This document shows positions 32,461-38,701 of a stretch of 38,701 nt of DNA, in pieces (positions within the stretch are counted from its first letter, which is position 1; each line of letters opens with the position of its first letter). The notes under the pieces are model-generated. The model worked only from the letters and a program-made list of their open reading frames with translations, did no database searches and was not told the DNA's origin. Source of the stretch: Eubacteriales bacterium (GTDB lineage: Bacteria > Bacillota > Clostridia > Tissierellales > Dethiosulfatibacteraceae); contig JAUYTY010000051.1 in NCBI GenBank assembly GCA_030694905.1, positions 1 to 38,701 of the forward strand, written 5' to 3'. Both the position numbers and the translations under genes were made by a program.

Positions 32461-32524
32461 ATAATTCCACTATAGTGTAAACACACTATAGTGGAATTAT
32501 ATATTATAAAATATATTATGTCAA
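32461..32524 (-). promoter_or_regulatory. Promoter and double palindromic operator of the dha/liv cluster
   Basis: On the minus strand TTGACA (32524-32519), 17 bases and TATAAT (32501-32496) form a perfect consensus. Overlapping the -10 and the start of transcription are two copies of the 10-bp palindrome CACTATAGTG (32468-32477, 32484-32493), 16 bases centre to centre. They sit inside perfect 18-bp inverted arms ATAATTCCACTATAGTGT (32461-32478 and its complement 32483-32500). Such placement means repression; the XRE/cupin protein at 22908 is the local candidate. Confidence 0.8.
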
Positions 32525-32840
32525 TTAGTTCATTTGTGGTGACATAGAAGCTTAAACCAATGATTTGACTTGCTTAGAGAAATCACATAGGAAGATTTTA
32601 TAGCGCTGTTCTCACTAAGAATTTTCTCCTATTTGTCTTTTATTCATTCCAATAATATCGTTTTTGACATCAATTTATGTTCATGAAAAATCAAGTTTCT
32701 TTTGAAACAATAAGCTTGCATTTGAAGTCATTTATCAATACTTCAATAGCATATATCAAAATTTATGGCAAAACTCGGGAAATTTTTTTAGCGTTTTAAC
32801 AATTGGTCCAATAAGAGCTATAAGTTTTAAACGGAATTTG
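32525..32840. other. AT-rich spacer before tRNA-Ser, nothing recognised
   Basis: No ORF with a ribosome site and no repeat. The long minus frame across the tRNA is an artefact. Confidence 0.5.
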
Positions 32841-32869
32841 TTTTCATATTGAGAAAAGACTGCTATAAT
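32841..32869 (+). promoter_or_regulatory. Promoter of tRNA-Ser
   Basis: TTTTCA (32841-32846), 17 bases, TATAAT (32864-32869), 12 bases before the tRNA. Confidence 0.55.
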
Positions 32870-32881
32870 ATACCAATACAC

Positions 32882-32973
32882 GGAGAAGTACCCAAGCGGC
32901 TGAAGGGTCCGCACTCGAAATGCGACAGGTCGGCAAAACCGGCGCGAGGGTTCAAATCCCTCCTTCTCCGCCA
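32882..32973 (+). tRNA. tRNA-Ser (anticodon CGA)
   Basis: Acceptor arms GGAGAAG (32882-32888) and CTTCTCC (32963-32969), discriminator G and encoded CCA. The anticodon loop CTCGAAA gives CGA, reading UCG. The long variable arm (ACAGGTCGGCAAAACCGGC) is the class II hallmark of tRNA-Ser. The T-loop GGTTCAAATCC is intact. Confidence 0.97.
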
Positions 32974-32982
32974 ATCAATCAA

Positions 32983-33023
32983 AAGCGGTTCTCCTTAATC
33001 TGAGGAAAACCGCTTATTTTTTT
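32983..33023. terminator. Terminator after tRNA-Ser, shared with the convergent VWA gene
   Basis: AAGCGGTT (32983-32990) and AACCGCTT (33008-33015) with further inner pairing TCCT/AGGA, then T7 at 33017-33023. Confidence 0.8.
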
Positions 33024-34365
33024 ACGTCTTCTTAAAAATATCATTCAGTGTTTTATTGAGTTGATCTATAGTATTGCATTCCTGCGCAATATCGCAATAA
33101 GGGAGATATCTGTCCATTTCCGAATCACTGGTTCCCCATAAGAGTCTTTTTTCCGGATTGAGCCATATTAGTGTTTTGCATTTGTCTTTTATTTCCTTCA
33201 ATATTTCAATATGGGGATTGGTGTCATTGTTTCTGGCATCGCCCAATATAATAATGGTGCTCTTTTTATTGATGGCGTTGCCGCATATTTCTTTAAAATC
33301 CTTAAAAGACTCGCCATAATCCGTATAACCCAACAAGATATCCAAATCCTCGCCGGAATAGATCCTATCCAGTGCTTCCTCCGCATCGTATTCTTTAAAC
33401 ACATGGCTGACTTCCACCAAATCCGAACACATGACAAAGGAACGGATTTTAAGAAGCGTCTTATTCAGACTATATAAGAACAAAAGCATAAAATGGGATG
33501 CATATCTGACGGAATTGCTGATATCACATATGACATATATATTTGGTCTATTGATTTTCTTAAATCGCCATTGAATATCAAAAAGCATGCCATCAGTTGA
33601 GCTGTTTTTCCGAATTGTTTTTTTTACATCAAGAAATCCTTTTTTGTAATTGATTTTTCTTTTTGAATACCGAGCGTAGATTTTTTTAACAAATCTGTTG
33701 ATGATCGTCTTCATTTCTTCCATCTCATGCTCTTTTAGCTCAGCAAAGCGGGTGTACTGCAACCTGTTCTCGAGTGTATCTTTATTTCTTCTACCTTCAC
33801 GGAGCTCGTACTGGCTTTTCACATAAGCGTCTATGAAATCAAGCAAGTCTTTTTTCTTTTTCTCAAGAGCAGATACCATGGATTCAGCCCCGGGAATTTT
33901 CATCTTTGAAAGATAGGTGATATCCTCTTCAAGATTTTTAATTCCGATTTGATCCATGATTTTTTGCACATACATGCCTTGTTGGGTGCGATATCGCATT
34001 TCATCAAGCCCTGAGATATCAATCGCCTTATTGAATAGTTCTAAGAATTGGCTGTCATCTTTATTGATAATGGACTCTGTCAAATCACTCCATTTTTTTT
34101 CGGGCGTCTTTGCGACATCAAAGATACCGTGATTATAGTCCATATCAAACAGCTTTATATTGAAAAAACTTTCAAATTGTTTTTCGAATATTAAAGCGTC
34201 TTCTTCTGATTTTATCAACGCGGCGCTCAATGCATATTTAAAACTCTCTCTATCGCCATATCCAATATGCTTGATGGCTGTTATAGCGTCTATTGTCTCT
34301 AAAACCGATATACGAACCCCTTCATTTCTAAGATTAAAACAAAAATCCAGTAATATATTATCCAT
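33022..34365 (-). CDS. VWA-domain CoxE-like protein
   Basis: 447 residues. The C-terminal half is a von Willebrand A domain with MIDAS motif DISNS (CDISNSVRYASHF) and later threonine/aspartate blocks (LGYTDYGESF, IILGDARNND). The N-terminal half is a helical CoxE-like region. Such proteins pair with MoxR AAA+ ATPases as assembly or metal-insertion chaperones. The partner gene ends four bases before it. No oxidoreductase client gene is nearby, so the client is unknown. The terminator of tRNA-Ser overlaps the stop. Confidence 0.85.
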   Translation of the reverse strand: MDNILLDFCFNLRNEGVRISVLETIDAITAIKHIGYGDRESFKYALSAALIKSEEDALIFEKQFESFFNIKLFDMDYNHGIFDVAKTPEKKWSDLTESIINKDDSQFLELFNKAIDISGLDEMRYRTQQGMYVQKIMDQIGIKNLEEDITYLSKMKIPGAESMVSALEKKKKDLLDFIDAYVKSQYELREGRRNKDTLENRLQYTRFAELKEHEMEEMKTIINRFVKKIYARYSKRKINYKKGFLDVKKTIRKNSSTDGMLFDIQWRFKKINRPNIYVICDISNSVRYASHFMLLFLYSLNKTLLKIRSFVMCSDLVEVSHVFKEYDAEEALDRIYSGEDLDILLGYTDYGESFKDFKEICGNAINKKSTIIILGDARNNDTNPHIEILKEIKDKCKTLIWLNPEKRLLWGTSDSEMDRYLPYCDIAQECNTIDQLNKTLNDIFKKT

Positions 34366-34369
34366 TGGC

Positions 34370-35308
34370 TCAATCCACTTGCTTAGCGATCATGGTCATT
34401 TCAACAAGCTTTTCCTCGGCCTTCCTTATATCCTCTTCATACTTCAATATGACATTTAAAGTATTCTTAATGACCTCATGATCCAGCTTATCCTCACATA
34501 ATAGCATCAGAACCTGAGCCCAATCTATGGTCTCGCTGACAGAAGGAAGCTTTTTGATATCCAGGTTCCTTATTTGCTGTATAAAAGAGACCAATTGCTT
34601 ATTGAGCTCTTCAGAAATGCCAGGTACCTTGGCTCTCACAATATTCCTTTCCATTTGTGCGTCCGGGAAAGAAATATACAGGTGCAGACATCTTCTTTTT
34701 AGGGCATCGCTTAAGTCTCTCGCGTTATTGCTGGTCAAGACGACAAAGGGAATCTTTTTAGCTTTTATGGTTCCTATCTCTGGGACAGAGACCTGAAAAT
34801 CAGAAAGCACTTCCAGCAAGAATGCCTCAAACTCTTCATCTGATTTATCAATTTCGTCAATTAACAGCACCGCACCCTTTTCTGTTTGGAGCGCTTTCAA
34901 TAGGGGTCTTGGCTCTAGGAAATTCAGCGAAAAGAATAGATCATCATGCTTATGCATCTTTACCATCGCATCCGCTAAAGAATCCTTGCCGTCTATTATC
35001 TTGTTGAGATTATCCTTCAGAATCTGGGTATATAACAACTGCTTGCCGTATTTCCACTCGTAAAGGGATTTTGATTCGTCCAATCCCTCGTAGCATTGCA
35101 ATCTGATCAAAGGAAATCCCAGATATTTGGCGCAAGTTTTGGCCAATTCGGTTTTTCCTACGCCTGCAGGACCTTCAACCAATATTGGCTTATTCAGTTT
35201 ATAGGCCAGGAAAAGTGTGGTCGCTATCTTTTTACTGCATATGTAATCCAATTGACCAAAGCTTTCTTGGAGTTCTTCTATAGATAACATTTTTTCTTTT
35301 TCAATCAT
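34370..35308 (-). CDS. MoxR-family AAA+ ATPase
   Basis: 312 residues. Walker A GPAGVGKT (46-53), Walker B VLLIDEIDKS, sensor 1 TSNNARDLSDAL and the arginine-finger region RRCLHLYI are in place. Forms a ring that remodels client proteins with the VWA partner encoded immediately downstream. GAGAGGAAC lies ahead of ATG 35308 at a slightly long spacing; ATG at residue 7 is the alternative. Confidence 0.9.
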   Translation of the reverse strand: MIEKEKMLSIEELQESFGQLDYICSKKIATTLFLAYKLNKPILVEGPAGVGKTELAKTCAKYLGFPLIRLQCYEGLDESKSLYEWKYGKQLLYTQILKDNLNKIIDGKDSLADAMVKMHKHDDLFFSLNFLEPRPLLKALQTEKGAVLLIDEIDKSDEEFEAFLLEVLSDFQVSVPEIGTIKAKKIPFVVLTSNNARDLSDALKRRCLHLYISFPDAQMERNIVRAKVPGISEELNKQLVSFIQQIRNLDIKKLPSVSETIDWAQVLMLLCEDKLDHEVIKNTLNVILKYEEDIRKAEEKLVEMTMIAKQVD

Positions 35309-35562
35309 TATTAATGTTCCTCTCTTTTTTAATTAGATTTTTTCATCTATTTTTCACTTGATTCTTAAAAAGTTTGGGCTTTTGATCTGCAATCTAATGT
35401 AATGAGATTAATTGCGAACATATTGCAAAGCAAATATAGTGGTATTATACTATACTTATGAATGCTAGCATATATGTAACATTAAAAACATTAAGTGGAA
35501 GCATTACTAAATGTGCAAAAGATTCTATAATAATTTGATTAATTGACAATCGGAGGACTAGC

Positions 35563-35928
35563 ATGAAAGTGAATATAATAAATGAAAACAACAATGGAAT
35601 TGCTATAATTCATAGTAGCGAAATATTGATATCAGATGTACAGTCAGCATTGGATTTTATGATGATGGTAAAATATGATATAGGCCATGATAGGATTATT
35701 TTAAACAAATCTGCATTAAGCGAAGATTTTTTTAAATTAAATACAAGGATTGCAGGAGAAATATTACAAAAATTCATCAATTATAATGTTAAGATTGCTA
35801 TTGTGGGAGATTTTTCTGTATATACAAGTAAAAGCTTTAAAGATTTTATTTATGAGAGCAATAAGGGGAAAAATATATTTTTCTTGCCAGATGAAAAACA
35901 AGCCATTGAAAATTTTAGCATGATTTAG
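35563..35928 (+). CDS. DUF4180 family protein
   Basis: 121 residues from ATG 35563 behind ATCGGAGGACTAGC. It matches the DUF4180 pattern: I-x-S-S-E near the start, a central helix FKLNTRIAGEILQKFINYNVKIAIVGDFS, then SKSFKDFIYESNKGKNIFF. Function is not established; the strand order resembles the STAS/phosphatase-like small alpha-beta folds. Monocistronic, with a hairpin terminator about 110 bases downstream. Confidence 0.8.
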   Translation: MKVNIINENNNGIAIIHSSEILISDVQSALDFMMMVKYDIGHDRIILNKSALSEDFFKLNTRIAGEILQKFINYNVKIAIVGDFSVYTSKSFKDFIYESNKGKNIFFLPDEKQAIENFSMI

Positions 35929-36039
35929 CCATATTGAGTCAGATCTATAAAACATGCTAGTCATTGCTACTTGAACAAGTTGGATAAACAATCATATCTT
36001 AATTAAACCATTCAAAATTAATGATAATTTAAGAATAAA

Positions 36040-36099
36040 AGCAGTCCTATTTAATAATCTATTGTTATAGTAAACAAGGACATAGATAGGGCTGTTTTT
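36040..36099 (+). terminator. Hairpin terminator downstream of the DUF4180 gene
   Basis: AGCAGTCCTAT (36040-36050) pairs with ATAGGGCTGTT (36086-36096) in 11 pairs including wobbles, across a long A/T-rich loop, then T5. The rest of 35929-36231 shows nothing. Confidence 0.55.
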
Positions 36100-36231
36100 A
36101 TTTATCAAAGAAAGCTGTTGATTAGAAAAAAATAAATGTTTAAGAACTATAAAGCGTGATTTCAACAGAAAAAGAACAGCATCATGATATTAAAGAAAGA
36201 GAAGAAAATCTAATGAAATGGTTGGTGGGAA

Positions 36232-36714
36232 ATGGAATCTAAATTAGTTATAAAAGAATACGATGGACTTGAAATTCCTTGCAATTATACACTTGATTTG
36301 AGGAAAACAGCAGTAAAGGATTGTACCGGATGTTTTTCTTGTTGGCTTAAGACCCCAGGAAGGTGCATCCATAAGGATTTGGACGAGTTCTACAGGGCGT
36401 ACATGAGCTCAGATAAAGTCGTTATTTTTTCAAAAGTGACACATGGATTTGTGAGCGGCGATCTTAAAACACTTTTTGACCGACTGATTCCCCTCTATCT
36501 CCCATACATAACCTACAAGACCTGAGAATCCATGCACCTGCCAAGATATGAAAAGTATCCGGATATAGAGTTCCATTACCAAGGTGTATTTTCTTCATCA
36601 GAAGATCAGAAAATCTATGAGGATTATATACATAGAACCTTTTATCAGTTCTACAACAAATGCGAAATAGTGAAACCGATAACCCAATTTTCTCCGGAGG
36701 AGATAGATAGATGA
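36232..36714 (+). pseudogene. Flavodoxin-fold NAD(P)H reductase gene with one in-frame TGA
   Basis: Reads MESKLVIKEYDGLEIP... with the CTGCFSCWLKTPGRC motif of the NADPH-dependent FMN reductase/flavodoxin-like group, then FDRLIPLYLPYITYKT followed by TGA at 36523-36525. The same frame continues ESMHLPRYEKYPDIEF... to TGA 36712-36714. Family members commonly carry a Gly-Glu-Ser-Met stretch here, so the stop looks like a single GGA-to-TGA change. The downstream part remains well conserved, so the mutation is recent, the base call is wrong, or there is read-through. It overlaps the next reductase gene by ATGA. Confidence 0.75.
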
Positions 36715-37367
36715 AAACCTTAATAATCAACGGCTCACCAAAAGCCAAAAACGGAAATACTGAAGTGTTCATTCAACAATTCATAAAAGGGGCAGGAACT
36801 TCCTACGAGGTATGCTATTTGGCTAAGGAAGACAGTCAGCAGCTTGCTGAATATATGAAACAATTTGATACTATTATTGTAGCAATGCCATTATACATTC
36901 ATGCCATGCCAGGTATTGTGATGAAGCTGATCGGTTGTATGGAACCAGCGACAGACGCTGGGAAATCTATGGGTTTTATAGTACAGTTTGGATTTATGGA
37001 ATCAGCGCACTCGAAATATCTCGAGAAGTATTTATCCTCGCTTGCAAGACATTTGAATTACAATTACCTTGGAACTGTCGTCAGAGGTGGATCTTCTGGA
37101 ACATCTATGATGCCTGATAAGATGAATAAAAAACTGTTCAAGCAAATGCAAATATTAGGCGAGCATTTTGAAAAGGAAGGCTCTTTTAACATAGAAATCA
37201 TGAATGAAATGGCGAAACTCATTGAACTGTCAAAAGGCAAAAGCAGGGTGTTCCAGTTTCTATCCAAAATTGGTATTGGAGATAGTATTTTCTGGAATCA
37301 GATGCTGAAGAAGAATAATGCCATGGACAAAGTGTTTGATAAGCCTTTTGCTGAAAAAAATGCCTAG
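36711..37367 (+). CDS. Flavodoxin-fold oxidoreductase (NADPH-dependent FMN reductase-like)
   Basis: 218 residues. The N-terminal LIINGSPKAKNGNTEVFI is the FMN phosphate loop, followed by DTIIVAMPLYIHAMPGIVMKLI, typical of the NADPH_red/flavodoxin_2 group. The C-terminal 80 residues are variable. The substrate is probably a flavin, quinone or nitro compound; no specificity residues can be named. It overlaps the broken upstream reductase by four bases, so the pair was a two-gene unit. Confidence 0.8.
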   Translation: MKTLIINGSPKAKNGNTEVFIQQFIKGAGTSYEVCYLAKEDSQQLAEYMKQFDTIIVAMPLYIHAMPGIVMKLIGCMEPATDAGKSMGFIVQFGFMESAHSKYLEKYLSSLARHLNYNYLGTVVRGGSSGTSMMPDKMNKKLFKQMQILGEHFEKEGSFNIEIMNEMAKLIELSKGKSRVFQFLSKIGIGDSIFWNQMLKKNNAMDKVFDKPFAEKNA

Positions 37368-37377
37368 GGAGGCTTAT

Positions 37378-38424
37378 ATGAAACGGATATTTATAGTATT
37401 GATGGCAATCGGGCTATTGACACTCACATCTTGTTCAGTGGAGGAAAAAATAGAAACACCTCCAGTGGTTCAGGCTGAGGGAAATGGTTATATTGCCGGT
37501 AACATCGGACAAGGTGGTCTGATGGCGGGAGATTCAGAAGGAAGCGTATATTATAGAAGTGAATCGGGTCACTGGATGCTTTACAAAGCCAACCTGGACG
37601 GAAGCGAAAAGATGAAATTGAGTGATGACCGAAGCAGCAATATCAATGTGCTGGGTGGATGGGTCTATTACACCAGCTTTGATGACAATTTTTCAGTTTA
37701 TAAAATTAGAACCGACGGATCTGATAGACAACGGATTGTTGAAGGCTATTGTTCCAATCTTTATGTTACAGGCGATAGCATGTATTTTGACATGCGCGAT
37801 GACGTCAACATGTCCCATGTCTACAGCGCGGGAACGGATGGAAGTGATTTGAAAAAGATCATACCTGAAGCCTCCATGGCCTATTATTATGATGAAGTTG
37901 TATATTACATTTCAAACAACGGTCTTAATTTGTGGAAACTTGACCTTGAGACAAATGAAGACAAAAAACTCACCGACACATACTCTACCTATGTCGTTGT
38001 AGATGATACAGGAATTTACTACTGGAGCGTGGACGAAGGGACATTCAACCAAATGAACCTTGATGGTGGTAACGATAGAGTCGTGCTATCCGGTGGGGAT
38101 TATTACAACACATCCAGTCAATACATCTATTTTATAAAATCAGGCGATAACTATGATTTGTTTGGATTGGATCTGGAAACAGATACAGAAGAGAGACTCA
38201 GTTCGTTTTCAAGTGAAGTATTTGATGAAAACGGCAAGGTGATTGGAGATTTGTCCAGTCTTTCTGAAGATGATTTCTCATTTCAGGAAAGGGCTGCTTT
38301 CATATACCTTATAGAGGGCGAGGTGTTCTCGAGAGGGACACTAGTGGAATCACTGTCTGAGAGTGGGAAAGTGGATTGCCTGATGCATTTTGATGATGAG
38401 AGCAACGCGAAATTCTGGGATTGA
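37378..38424 (+). CDS. Beta-propeller-like lipoprotein (DUF5050-type repeats)
   Basis: 348 residues from ATG 37378 behind AGGGAGGCTTAT; a longer in-frame start overlaps the previous gene. The signal RIFIVLMAIGLLTLTSC has lipobox L-T-S-C. The mature chain repeats a unit of about 40 residues, (V/I)YYxS...(L/I)YK(A/I)xxDGSxxxxL, as in DUF5050 and prolow-density receptor-like domains, which form a propeller. Surface-anchored, function unknown. Confidence 0.75.
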   Translation: MKRIFIVLMAIGLLTLTSCSVEEKIETPPVVQAEGNGYIAGNIGQGGLMAGDSEGSVYYRSESGHWMLYKANLDGSEKMKLSDDRSSNINVLGGWVYYTSFDDNFSVYKIRTDGSDRQRIVEGYCSNLYVTGDSMYFDMRDDVNMSHVYSAGTDGSDLKKIIPEASMAYYYDEVVYYISNNGLNLWKLDLETNEDKKLTDTYSTYVVVDDTGIYYWSVDEGTFNQMNLDGGNDRVVLSGGDYYNTSSQYIYFIKSGDNYDLFGLDLETDTEERLSSFSSEVFDENGKVIGDLSSLSEDDFSFQERAAFIYLIEGEVFSRGTLVESLSESGKVDCLMHFDDESNAKFWD

Positions 38425-38435
38425 ATCGATTGGGC

Positions 38436-38472
38436 TTGATAGCATAGTCACAGCATGATATAATATGACTAT
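38436..38472 (+). promoter_or_regulatory. Antitoxin promoter with flanking inverted repeat
   Basis: TTGATA (38436-38441), 17 bases, TATAAT (38459-38464). ATAGTCA (38444-38450) and TGACTAT (38466-38472) bracket the -10, as expected for autorepression by a Phd-type antitoxin. Confidence 0.65.
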
Positions 38473-38494
38473 ATTTACTCAATGAGGTGATACC

Positions 38495-38701
38495 ATGGGA
38501 TTAGAAATCAGACCATCAGCAGATTTAAGAAATCATTATAATGAAATTTCCAAGCAATGCAAAGAAACAAGGGAAGCAGTCATTATAACTGTTAATGGAC
38601 GGGGTGATACAGCAGTACTTGGGGTACAGGATTATTATCAGATGAAAGCTGAACTGGAGCTGTTAAGGACACTTGCTGAAGCTGAAGATGATATAAAAAA
38701 C
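38495..38701 (+). CDS. Phd/YefM-family type II antitoxin (C-terminus cut off)
   Basis: 69 codons, open at the right edge. GAGGTGATACC precedes ATG 38495. The sequence MGLEIRPSADLRNHYNEISKQ...REAVIITVNGRGDTAVLGVQDYYQMK is the Phd/YefM DNA-binding fold. A RelE/ParE-like toxin gene would be expected directly downstream, outside the window. Confidence 0.88.
   Translation, partial: MGLEIRPSADLRNHYNEISKQCKETREAVIITVNGRGDTAVLGVQDYYQMKAELELLRTLAEAEDDIKN

Noticed and set aside
32882-32973. tRNA-Ser as attachment site of an integrated island
   Set aside because: No integrase and no copy of the tRNA 3' end was found near 22.2 kb or elsewhere in the window.
32756-32974. Minus-strand ORF of 72 codons starting MAEKEGFEPSRRF
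   Set aside because: It is the antisense of tRNA-Ser, a well-known annotation artefact.
36523-36525. Selenocysteine codon
   Set aside because: The family position is Gly, not Cys, and no SECIS-like hairpin follows; a mutation or sequencing error is likelier.

Overview
The window looks like chromosomal DNA of a low-GC, anaerobic Firmicute, most likely a clostridial relative. The grounds are strong GGAGG ribosome-binding sites, frequent GTG/TTG starts, a GlgD-type glycogen subunit, a citrate lyase operon with a CitA/CitB-type two-component system, many A-rich spacers, and a Phd-type antitoxin. No phage or complete transposon is present. Species cannot be named from the sequence alone.

Layout. 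(1) 1-3.6 kb: end of glgD, then glgA and a GH13 glycosidase, a glycogen/maltodextrin operon. (2) 3.6-7.5 kb: a promoter, a 37-codon leader peptide ending in a QPPNVGI motif, two tandem terminator hairpins, and then a heterodimeric ABC exporter. (3) 7.5-12 kb: a VOC protein; a GNAT gene split by a small hairpin-rich element whose 5' part is tandemly repeated; an unusual ATP-grasp/pseudo-M20 fusion; a pterin carbinolamine dehydratase; a second inverted copy of the hairpin element; and a small membrane protein. (4) 12-14.9 kb, minus strand: copA-copZ-csoR copper efflux with a CsoR-like operator at the promoter. (5) 15.0-16.1 kb: a second copy of the leader-peptide/tandem-terminator module, followed by at least four very small genes, three of them visible paralogues. 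(6) 16.2-22.3 kb: citDEFC plus sensor kinase and response regulator. (7) 22.3-32.5 kb, minus strand: one long operon-like cluster dhaK-dhaL-(ATC-hydrolase-like)-livJHMGF-(FGGY kinase)-(XRE/cupin regulator)-(ATC-hydrolase-like). It is driven by a consensus promoter overlapped by a double palindromic operator. (8) 32.8-38.7 kb: tRNA-Ser(CGA), a MoxR/CoxE pair, a DUF4180 protein, a broken and an intact flavodoxin-fold reductase gene, a lipoprotein, and the start of an antitoxin gene.

The most novel signals are these. The leader/tandem-terminator module occurs twice; over the shared heptapeptide the DNA differs only at synonymous third positions, which points to selection on the peptide, and one copy heads an array of paralogous micro-ORFs. 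The element inside the GNAT gene recurs as a structured RNA-like repeat. The dha/liv/FGGY/ATC-hydrolase cluster appears to be an uncharacterised uptake-and-phosphorylation pathway of unknown substrate and is visibly lower in GC than the neighbouring cit operon. The ATP-grasp fusion carries an M20-like domain in which all five expected metal ligands appear to be replaced.
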